Part shown: piece after piece, positions 1 through 6,957 of the stretch
How positions within the stretch are numbered: position 1 is the stretch's first letter
Layout of the letters: each line of letters starts with the position of its first letter
Source of the DNA: UBA1402 sp964488495
Lineage (GTDB): Bacteria; Bacteroidota; Bacteroidia; Bacteroidales; UBA1402
Reading direction: 5' to 3'
Assembly (NCBI GenBank): GCA_964488495.1
Contig: CAZAUQ010000055.1
Span: 1 to 12,938, forward strand
Length of the DNA: 12,938 nucleotides
The notes under the pieces: model-generated
Database searches by the model: none
The model's input: the letters and a program-made list of their open reading frames with translations, nothing else
Told to the model about the DNA's origin: nothing
Translations under genes and position numbers: made by a program

Positions 1-809
1 TAGCAAAAGCCGCTTTCCACCAGTGTGAAGCCCTCCGAGACATAAGGGGTCTGCAGGCCGGCCGTCACAGTAAAGCCTGTTGCGCTGAGGTTGGAAACCC
101 TCACATCGCCCAGAGCGAAGGGGCTGGCAGTAGAAAACCCGATCGAAGAACCGTAAAACGTACCCAGGGCGTTGATGGCGTAAGCACGAACAAAGTAGGT
201 TTGTTCAGGTTTCAACGAAGTAAACGTGTAGCTGATGCTTCCGTCCACAGGTTCCACTTGCACGTGGGAGTCGCTGAGCGAAGGCAGCTCCGCTGTATCG
301 GAATAACAAAAACCGGCTTCTGTTATGGGATAAGAGGTGTTCGACAATTGAACCACGGCCGTTACCGTGGCCTTTTGCGGGCTGACAGACGAAGTAGTAC
401 CACCCGACAGGACCGGGGTGTAAGCAGCGGCGACATCGGTTCGAAGCATTTTTACATCGCCGTAAACATAACTTTTGCCGCTGCGCACATAAGGCCTGAC
501 GTAATACGAGGTATTGGGCGTTAAGCCTTCGATGGTTGCCGTAAAAGATTTGTCGATCAACTGGGCTGTCAGCTTGGTGGCATTGTTGATGTCGGGATTG
601 GACTGGGTGGAAGAATAACAAAATCCACTTTCCTCTATCTCTGCACTGCCTCTGAGCATTTGATAGCTGCCATCCAGGACCAGGCGTTCGCAGGTTTTAC
701 TGCTCAGCGTCGATTCAACAGAGACTTCAAAACCCCAGTCTTCGCCGGGATATAAACAGGAGGTCAGAGCAAGGATACCGGCCAATAATATACGATGTAT
801 AGTTTTCAT
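1..809 (-). CDS. GFCYS-repeat (Fn3-like) surface lipoprotein, 3' end cut by window edge
   Basis: An open frame runs from an ATG at 809 through 269 codons to the window edge without a stop, so the C-terminus is missing. The N-terminus is a lipoprotein signal with lipobox ALTSC and Cys18 as the lipidated residue. There are three copies of a module marked by a GFCYS core at residues 62-66, 166-170 and from 267 (cut), about 100 residues apart. Each is followed by a SYYVRPYV or TYFVRAYA strand, the pattern of fibronectin type III-like modules in Bacteroidota surface proteins. No catalytic motif is visible, so a structural or adhesive role is inferred. It starts 11 bases after the stop of the PEGA gene and is probably the third gene of that operon. 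The leader has a weak purine-rich AAGG close to the ATG. The call as exported lipoprotein is firm; the function is unknown. Confidence 0.85.
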   Translation of the reverse strand, partial: MKTIHRILLAGILALTSCLYPGEDWGFEVSVESTLSSKTCERLVLDGSYQMLRGSAEIEESGFCYSSTQSNPDINNATKLTAQLIDKSFTATIEGLTPNTSYYVRPYVRSGKSYVYGDVKMLRTDVAAAYTPVLSGGTTSSVSPQKATVTAVVQLSNTSYPITEAGFCYSDTAELPSLSDSHVQVEPVDGSISYTFTSLKPEQTYFVRAYAINALGTFYGSSIGFSTASPFALGDVRVSNLSATGFTVTAGLQTPYVSEGFTLVESGFC

Positions 810-820
810 AATACCTTGCA

Positions 821-3106
821 TTAGTGGTGATTGATGGTGAATCCCAATCCTATGTGCACATCGGTGAATAATCGATTCGTATCAAAGGACAGGGGAACCA
901 AAGCGCCGTAACCGGCCGAGAGTGTCAGGCCCTTCCATTTGAGCATCATACCGATTTCCGCTTCCGGACCTTTGACAGGCAGGGGTGAAAAATACTCATA
1001 ATGGCCTGTAATGCTGTACAAAGGCTCGTATTCCCCGTAACCGGCTCCCAGATACATATACATCCAGGAGCTCAGGCGTTTCATCCCGCCCAGCGTCAAA
1101 GACAGGCGGTTGGCTCCCTGGTATTGCTTGGGCAGGCCGGCGTATTCTTCCACATCCGTGATGGCATCCACCTGTTTTTGAAAATTGATCTGGGCTTTGG
1201 CATAAAAACCCCAGTTGCGGCAATAGCCGTACATCAATCCGCCAAACGGGGCTTGATACGATGCCACATATGAGATAAACGAATAGGCATTGTATTTCCT
1301 CAGGGTGTAGGTCTCCACCAGGTCGTCGCCCAGATTCAGCTGAATGTTTCTGTCGGTACTCAATTGGTCCTTTTCCATGCGGATGCTGTGCTTGCCCAGG
1401 GGAAGACGCAATAAGAGTGGGGTTTGTCCCCGTTCCTGACCGTCCACGCTGAGCGTGGCCTTGTCGGGCAGGGAATGGAACTGAACTCTGGCCGTCACCG
1501 GCAATTTGAAATGCCTGCTGCCTTCGGGCGATACTTCGATGACAAAGTCCTCGGTAAAGCCGTTGTATTGAGCCCTGACCTGGCGAGTACCTACGTTCAG
1601 CTCACCCGAAAAGCTGGCTCCTTTGGGCTCGCCGTCGATGCTTAGGGATACATTATGCAAACGCACAGGCGATTCGAGTTCCACCACCACGGGTATGGTC
1701 TTGCGAATTTCCAGTGCGACGTTCAACCGGGTGGTCTTGCCCTCTTCTATAGTAATAGCATGGGTTTGCGGTATATATCCCTCTTTGGTCAACCTCAGTT
1801 CATAATTACCAATGAGAATGTCGGAAAAAATATCCGGCGAGTAGCCGATATCCTCACCGTTGAGGCTGACTTTTGCATTGGTGGGCGAACCGCTTATTTC
1901 CAGCTTGCCGTAAATGGGAACCGGAGCCTCCAGGACGATGTTTTCCGATACGCCTGCTTTGGCCTGATAGTCTAATTTGGAGGACACATGGGCGGTTTTT
2001 CGTCCTTCGATAAAATGCGAGCCCTCGCTCAAACGACCCGACCAGCTTTGGTCTCCTACTTTTTCGCCATCGATGTAAATGGCCACATCCTGGCCGGCCG
2101 AGATACTCAAATTGGCGAAGGTGGCCGACAAATCAATGTTCACCGGAAGACGGGTATCGTCCGTGATGAGGATTTTCTGTTCGATGGGGCGGAAATTGCG
2201 TTTGCTCACTCTCAGGGTATGTTCACCGCTGAGCAGGCGTTTATCGCTTTCGAGCGGAGTTACACCCAGCAGTTCGTTGTCGATGTAAACCTCTGCCCCG
2301 CTCTCAGGAGTCGTGTTGACCGTGATATAGCCAAAGGCGGGTTTTAAGGTTATGGGTAAGGTGGTGCGTTCCGAAATTTCCAGCGTGCCTTCCTGAGAAT
2401 GGTACATGGGCGCCTCCACCCGGTAGGCATGACGCATGCCCATGGGCAGGCGCTTGGATGCCTCGCCGGTACCAGAAAATTCGCCGTTGATGTAGATCTC
2501 GGCATTGGAAGGATTGGCGCTGATCACCAAATATTGATACTTATCTTCATCGCCCGTTGATGCTTTAGCGTTGCGGGCAAGTATGGTTTCATAGACTTTA
2601 CGATCGCCCGTGATGGTAGCTTCGTACACCTTTTGACTGAGCAATGTCACCCCCATGGCCGTGAAATCGAATTTGCAATTGCCGTAATCGGGGTGCTTCA
2701 ACACCATATAAGAAGCTCCCGGAGACAGGAAAATCCAAATCTCGTTGACGTGGTCGGTCTCGATTTTTGTGATGAAAGTGGCCCTGTCGGTTTCGCGGTA
2801 TTTGGGATTGATAAAAATCTCGCGGTCGGCTTCGGTCATGTTTTCGGTAAAAATCTTGATCAAAGCACAGACTTCTCCGTTGTCGTCGGTAATTTTAATC
2901 CTCTCCTGGGGGGTGTTACGATTGATAAGGATTTCCGTATCGTTGGGACGAAGACGGAAAGAACCTTCCTTGAGCGTCAATTGGGCCGACAAAGAAAATA
3001 TCCCTGCTATACTGCAGACCAGCAACGAATAAAAATAGTTCCATTTGCCAGAGTTGGTATTTGCCCTTTTGATATGGACCGGGCAACTATTGTGAAGACT
3101 ATTCAT
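821..3106 (-). CDS. PEGA-repeat protein with C-terminal outer-membrane-like beta domain
   Basis: A 761-residue exported protein. I prefer the ATG at 3106 over one at 3178: it lies 11 bases after the upstream stop, repeating the gap to the next gene, while the 3178 start would overlap that gene by 61 bases and add a charged stretch before the signal peptide. The hydrophobic signal core is at residues 24-42, ending FSLSAQ. After an N-terminal beta-rich region (45-185) come about six tandem PEGA-type units, near 192-257, 258-329, 330-397, 398-467, 468-537 and 538-603. Each has a strand like A-E-V-Y-I-D-N followed by a G-x-H/Y-x-L-R-V strand; units 3 and 5 are degenerate. Residues 604-761 are rich in aromatic alternating strands (YMYLGAGYGEYEP) and end GLGFTINHH, suggesting a small outer-membrane beta-barrel. 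PEGA domains are usually found in surface or wall proteins. The specific role is unknown. Confidence 0.88.
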   Translation of the reverse strand: MNSLHNSCPVHIKRANTNSGKWNYFYSLLVCSIAGIFSLSAQLTLKEGSFRLRPNDTEILINRNTPQERIKITDDNGEVCALIKIFTENMTEADREIFINPKYRETDRATFITKIETDHVNEIWIFLSPGASYMVLKHPDYGNCKFDFTAMGVTLLSQKVYEATITGDRKVYETILARNAKASTGDEDKYQYLVISANPSNAEIYINGEFSGTGEASKRLPMGMRHAYRVEAPMYHSQEGTLEISERTTLPITLKPAFGYITVNTTPESGAEVYIDNELLGVTPLESDKRLLSGEHTLRVSKRNFRPIEQKILITDDTRLPVNIDLSATFANLSISAGQDVAIYIDGEKVGDQSWSGRLSEGSHFIEGRKTAHVSSKLDYQAKAGVSENIVLEAPVPIYGKLEISGSPTNAKVSLNGEDIGYSPDIFSDILIGNYELRLTKEGYIPQTHAITIEEGKTTRLNVALEIRKTIPVVVELESPVRLHNVSLSIDGEPKGASFSGELNVGTRQVRAQYNGFTEDFVIEVSPEGSRHFKLPVTARVQFHSLPDKATLSVDGQERGQTPLLLRLPLGKHSIRMEKDQLSTDRNIQLNLGDDLVETYTLRKYNAYSFISYVASYQAPFGGLMYGYCRNWGFYAKAQINFQKQVDAITDVEEYAGLPKQYQGANRLSLTLGGMKRLSSWMYMYLGAGYGEYEPLYSITGHYEYFSPLPVKGPEAEIGMMLKWKGLTLSAGYGALVPLSFDTNRLFTDVHIGLGFTINHH

Positions 3107-3117
3107 ACAGGGAATCT

Positions 3118-5043
3118 TTATTGCAGGCTGCTCAAAAACCGTGCGGCCGAAAATTCTTCGTCTTTTTTCTCCTGCCATACGCGGATGTGGATTATGGGTA
3201 GTTCGCCCCGCAAATCAACCAGAAGTGTCAAATAGCCCGAGTCGCCGTAATTGTTGGAATAGTAATCCTGTTTTATTTGAATGGCATAGATTTCCTGACC
3301 CCGGGCATCTTTGCGTACGTCGTTTTCTTCGAAACGCAGATTGATAAATTCTTTGCCGGCAAAACTGATGCGCAGTTTGTCGATGTATTCCTGTTTGGTG
3401 TAGGTGGTGTATCGCACGTTACGGCTGTCGAAGCTGATGCGGTCTTCGGTTTTTAATTCGGCTTTTTTCAACACCGTTCCGGTTATGATCCAGGCATCGT
3501 CCGAAAAGATGCTTTCGATGTAATTGAGGCGCTTCAAGGCATAGGCTGTTTGGTAGTCTTCGAGAAAACGAATCAGGCAGATGCGGGAATCCTCTTCCCA
3601 GGATTTCATTTTCAAAATATCGTTTTCGGCTATTTTATTGAGCGTAAAAGCCAGGGAGTTGATTTTGTTTTCGGGGGTAAAACGGAAAGTGACGTCTTCC
3701 ACCAGAATTTTATTGCCTTTAAATTTAAACTGCAGGGGAAGGCTTTTGCACAGATAGCCGTCGTTCACCTGAAGAAACTTGTACCTGGGCGATGAAACAA
3801 CGCTGGCGTTGCCGTAAGCAATCAATTCCCGGAACATGTCGTAGCCCTCGTCGGTAAACAAAGCTTCGACAGATTCGTAGTTTTTGTTTCGAATGGCTTG
3901 TTCCACCTGCTGCATACATTCGGTCAGGAGGCTTTCCTGCGTGGGCGGAGCCGAAACCGCTTCCTGTACCCGCAAGATTTCCTGTTCCTGAGCGGCATCC
4001 ACTTCAGAAGCCACGTTCCCGGTGCTTACCATGGTTACCGCCTGTTCGGTTTCCTGGGCTTTCCGGGCTGCTTTTTGCAGTTTCTTCATCTTTGTGTCCA
4101 GAACCACTGTTTGAGTAGCCGCCGGAAAATGCTGCGGATTGATGTGGTTTAGCACGGCACGCAATTCCCGGTCCAGGTTTTCGGCCTGCGAACGAAATGT
4201 ATATTCACAGCGAAAACGAAAGTCTTGCGGATACTCGAAGAAATCGGCCATGCCCCTGCCGTCTTTGGCGCTGATGGGGCCTATGTAGGTCTGACCATTG
4301 TGGTAATAATAGTCCAGATTGGATACAGGATGACCCTGGTATGTGATGTTCAGCAGCAAGGTGTAGGGACATTCGGCATCCTCGTGTTCTTGTGCATCGC
4401 TTACCCTGACGTTTATTCCGGACAGGATTTCATTGATTTTACTGTCCAGCCAGGGTTTGGCAGGCATTTGAATACCCTCTGGCAAATCGAGGACAATAGA
4501 ACCGTCCTTGGGATGCGAAAGCAAGAGCGTCAGGGCCCAGCTGTAATAACGCAAGGCATCGGCAATTTGCAAACGGGTTTCCTGGGCCATGCCCATCTTA
4601 ACGTAATTCTTTATTTTATCTTCTCTGTCACGGAAAATCTGATCTACTTCGTCTGCCCGCATATAACGAAGCACCTGCGCTTCGGGTTCCTCACTGATTT
4701 CGATGCGTTTCACATTGGGCAAATTGGTCATGGAATAGGTCTGTATTTGCGAATTGATACGATCTGTCTTGGAAAAATTGTCTGTAGTTTGCTCTACCGA
4801 GGTCTGTACATCTAACTGACTCGACACGCAGACCGTAATCTGCGACGACAAAGCAGCGAGTGCCTGCCTGTCTGCCTCTTCAAGGCTTTCTCCCACCCCC
4901 ACGGCCGACAGATAAGACGGATCGTTCCGAATGGCACTTACTTGCTCCTCTATCTGCTTTTTTTCTTTTTGACGTTGAGCTTGCAACACAAAAGGCAAAC
5001 ACAACAAAATGCACAAGAACAGTGCATATTGTTTCTTTTCCAT
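3118..5043 (-). CDS. Exported LPP20-domain protein with two NTF2-like domains
   Basis: A 641-residue protein, first gene of the LPP20-PEGA-GFCYS operon. Residues 1-23 are a signal peptide ending LPFVLQAQ. There is no cysteine after the cleavage site, so it is not a lipoprotein although the LPP20 family is named for lipoproteins. Residues 45-150 resemble the LPP20/DUF-type fold: YLSAVGVGESLEEADRQAL with a following amphipathic helix and strands, where A-x-G-x-G-x-S-x-x-E-A is the family hallmark. Residues 153-176 form one TPR-like helix pair. Residues 315-365 are charged and probably coiled. Two similar C-terminal halves, about 371-480 and 486-625, look like NTF2/SnoaL-like folds (helix, then strands such as YKFLQVNDGYL and WIITGTVLKKAEL). 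No enzyme motif is seen. It probably acts in the periplasm or at the inner face of the outer membrane with the PEGA protein. Domain limits are by eye. Confidence 0.82.
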   Translation of the reverse strand: MEKKQYALFLCILLCLPFVLQAQRQKEKKQIEEQVSAIRNDPSYLSAVGVGESLEEADRQALAALSSQITVCVSSQLDVQTSVEQTTDNFSKTDRINSQIQTYSMTNLPNVKRIEISEEPEAQVLRYMRADEVDQIFRDREDKIKNYVKMGMAQETRLQIADALRYYSWALTLLLSHPKDGSIVLDLPEGIQMPAKPWLDSKINEILSGINVRVSDAQEHEDAECPYTLLLNITYQGHPVSNLDYYYHNGQTYIGPISAKDGRGMADFFEYPQDFRFRCEYTFRSQAENLDRELRAVLNHINPQHFPAATQTVVLDTKMKKLQKAARKAQETEQAVTMVSTGNVASEVDAAQEQEILRVQEAVSAPPTQESLLTECMQQVEQAIRNKNYESVEALFTDEGYDMFRELIAYGNASVVSSPRYKFLQVNDGYLCKSLPLQFKFKGNKILVEDVTFRFTPENKINSLAFTLNKIAENDILKMKSWEEDSRICLIRFLEDYQTAYALKRLNYIESIFSDDAWIITGTVLKKAELKTEDRISFDSRNVRYTTYTKQEYIDKLRISFAGKEFINLRFEENDVRKDARGQEIYAIQIKQDYYSNNYGDSGYLTLLVDLRGELPIIHIRVWQEKKDEEFSAARFLSSLQ

Positions 5044-5105
5044 GTTTAGTTTTTAATTGGTACGATTAAAAAACCGTACTAACGATAGCTATTTTCTAAT
5101 GGTTG

Positions 5106-5138
5106 CAAATATAAAAACAAATCATTTAACAGAAGCAA
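5106..5138 (-). promoter_or_regulatory. Bacteroidota-type promoter of the LPP20-PEGA-GFCYS operon
   Basis: Read on the minus strand, TATATTTG at 5113-5106 is a perfect match to the -7 box TAnnTTTG of the Bacteroidota primary sigma factor. A partial -33 box (ATTG, core TTG at 5138-5136) lies 22 bases upstream, slightly more than the usual 19-21. Transcription would start near 5099, leaving an AT-rich leader of about 55 bases before the ATG at 5043. It is the only intergenic site in the window with both elements. Confidence 0.6.
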
Positions 5139-5144
5139 TTTTTA

Positions 5145-6239
5145 TCATTTAAAATAACCCGTCCTGTTCAGAAATTCTCTTTTGTTGTTTGCTTTCCGTA
5201 TGGTTAAGGTGCCTGTGGTTTCGGGGCCGTTTTTCAGGGTCTTTTCGTTTATTCGCACTCTTTCGCGAGGCCCCCTGTCTTTGTTCAGATTCCACATATA
5301 CTCTCCCCCGGCATCCATGTATATGCGCTTCATAACCAGTGTCAGCTCATTTCCTTTTACCCGGCCTACTAAATAATCTTGAGTATTAACAATCTCCCGG
5401 CCCCAGGACGAACCGTGAATGATTTGCCAGATACCATCGGATTCCAATACGGTGACATCGTGAAATTCTCCCGCCAGATAGGCATCCACTTCGTATTCTT
5501 TCATTACCTGATAAAACTCGCTTTCCTGACCTCCCTCCAACATCAAAGCACTGGAGGAACGCCTGTTCAGTTCGCCCCACAAACCCACGTGGCCCTGAAC
5601 AATTTTGAAGGCGGCATCGCGATTGTCTTCCAGCACTTTTTTGAACCATTCCAGCTGTTGGCCGCAAACACTCAGACGCATGGTATCGTTAACGACTTCG
5701 AATGTTTCAACGGTAATGACCAGCAAATCGCCTTCACGGACATAATAGGCCAGGCCTTTTTTGTTTTCTGGACCGTTCTGGGGCATTTTCAGATGATCGG
5801 CATAAGTCTTCTCAAAATGGGGTATCAGTTTAATTTTATGCTCTGGCCAGGGATCGTCTCCAAGATCGTGATCGCCCAAGGCTGTGTAAAATTTCAAGCC
5901 TTGTTCGTTCATGCGGTTTACCCAGGCCGAATAATAGATGCTGCCCATATGCTCTACGCATTGAGGGCTGTCCCACCAGTGGCCATTTACCAAATCGCCG
6001 GCCACCAGCACAAAATCGGGGTTCTCTGCTTTTACCTGAGCCAAAAAGTAGTGAACGGCTGTATCGTAATCCGACCAGGATTCAGGGATATCAAAATTGA
6101 AAAAATCCGGGAAACTCACAAAGTTCACACTTTGGGGGCTTTTGTCCAGGTATTTTTGCGCCGGCACAATTAAAATAAACGCTGCGATGACGACTGCTGA
6201 GCTTATTAACCATTTGTTTTTGCTTGTATTTCTGTTCAT
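5145..6239 (-). CDS. Membrane-anchored calcineurin-like metallophosphoesterase with altered metal site
   Basis: A 364-residue protein whose residues 10-26 form a hydrophobic signal-anchor or uncleaved signal, so the catalytic domain faces the periplasm or is exported. Five blocks of the calcineurin-like phosphoesterase fold appear in order: FPDFF (Asp45), VLVAGDLVNG (Asp82), ALGDHDLG (Asp123, His124), VQGHVG (His217) and AGEFH (Glu258, His260). Compared with the family pattern (DxH, GD, GNHD, GH, GHxH), three positions differ: DxH has Phe at the His position, GNHD has Asp for Asn, and GHxH has Glu for the first His. The fold is secure, but the substrate and even activity are open; phosphodiester or phosphomonoester hydrolysis is the family role. 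It is the last gene of a tight run (25 bases after the PAQR gene). No convincing terminator was seen after it. Confidence 0.85.
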   Translation of the reverse strand: MNRNTSKNKWLISSAVVIAAFILIVPAQKYLDKSPQSVNFVSFPDFFNFDIPESWSDYDTAVHYFLAQVKAENPDFVLVAGDLVNGHWWDSPQCVEHMGSIYYSAWVNRMNEQGLKFYTALGDHDLGDDPWPEHKIKLIPHFEKTYADHLKMPQNGPENKKGLAYYVREGDLLVITVETFEVVNDTMRLSVCGQQLEWFKKVLEDNRDAAFKIVQGHVGLWGELNRRSSSALMLEGGQESEFYQVMKEYEVDAYLAGEFHDVTVLESDGIWQIIHGSSWGREIVNTQDYLVGRVKGNELTLVMKRIYMDAGGEYMWNLNKDRGPRERVRINEKTLKNGPETTGTLTIRKANNKREFLNRTGYFK

Positions 6240-6264
6240 TTCATTGGTATTTGAAGGTTTAAAT

Positions 6265-6942
6265 TCAGTTTAAAGGGATGAGATAAGCCGCTACGATATG
6301 ACTTGCCATACCGAGTAGTACAAAGACGTGAAATATGGAATGTATAAACTCATGTTTGGCTAAAGCATAGAAAAACGAACCGATAATATAAAAAATTCCA
6401 CCGGCTCCTAACCAATACAAAACGGCGACACAATCTTTTTCCAAGGCAACATCCAGTATGGGTTTGACGGCAATGAATACAGACAAGCCCATCAGCACGT
6501 AAGAAGCTGTTTTGAGGTTGTTATTTTTCTTTATTTCACCAAAACTCAACACTATACCTATCAAGGCAAAAAACCAGACCAGGGCAAAAAGACCCCAGCC
6601 CCACAGGCCTTCGTTTCGCAACAAAATCAAGGTGACAGGAGAAAAACTGGCCGCTATCAGCACATAGATGCTTCCGTGATCAAAATGACGCAAAAAGCTT
6701 TTTGTTTCCGGATGATGAACATAGTGGTAAATCGTGGACGAAAGCATACAAACCAACATTCCGAAACCATATACCGAAAAGGCCACCACAGCCCTATCGT
6801 TGCCGGCTTCAAAGGCTTTGTACAACAATACCACAGTGGCTACAACAGCCATCAACACGCCAAAAGCGTGAGTCAGGTAATTCGCCTTTTCTTCACGTTT
6901 GCTATAGGTTTTTACATTCGTCTGCCCGTGCATATCTTCCAA
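6265..6942 (-). CDS. PAQR/hemolysin III family seven-helix membrane protein
   Basis: A 225-residue integral membrane protein with about seven hydrophobic segments and little outside them. The PAQR/HlyIII metal-site pattern is complete: S-x3-H (Ser69, His73) in helix 2, Asp88 in FDHGSIY at the start of helix 3, and H-x3-H (His201, His205) in the last helix. These match the zinc-binding His and Asp positions of adiponectin-receptor relatives. The N-terminal EEKANYLTHAFG block is also typical. The family has been proposed to act in membrane lipid homeostasis or as a ceramidase-like hydrolase; the hemolysin name is historical and should not be taken as function. ATG codons at 6942 and 6933 are both possible starts. 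It lies 15 bases after the GH8 gene and 25 before the phosphoesterase, so co-transcription is likely. Confidence 0.93.
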   Translation of the reverse strand: MEDMHGQTNVKTYSKREEKANYLTHAFGVLMAVVATVVLLYKAFEAGNDRAVVAFSVYGFGMLVCMLSSTIYHYVHHPETKSFLRHFDHGSIYVLIAASFSPVTLILLRNEGLWGWGLFALVWFFALIGIVLSFGEIKKNNNLKTASYVLMGLSVFIAVKPILDVALEKDCVAVLYWLGAGGIFYIIGSFFYALAKHEFIHSIFHVFVLLGMASHIVAAYLIPLN

Positions 6943-6957
6943 CCAATAACGAATAAA

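Noticed and set aside
205..621. Minus-strand open frame of 138 codons inside the GFCYS lipoprotein
   Set aside because: The alternative frame carries a lipobox and three matching repeats, so this frame is out of phase and spurious.
2633..3235. Plus-strand open frame of 200 codons
   Set aside because: It is antisense to the start of the PEGA gene and the end of the LPP20 gene, with no recognisable domain; open plus frames are common opposite these GC-richer genes.
4225..4815. Plus-strand open frame of 196 codons
   Set aside because: It is a shadow of the LPP20-domain gene and lacks any motif or signal peptide.
5379..6173. Plus-strand open frame of 264 codons
   Set aside because: It lies entirely opposite the phosphoesterase gene, whose frame has recognisable motifs and an anchor; the plus-strand translation shows no family pattern.
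6265..6942. Hemolysin toxin
   Set aside because: The hemolysin III name is historical; the residues seen are the PAQR metal site, and no cytolytic feature is visible.
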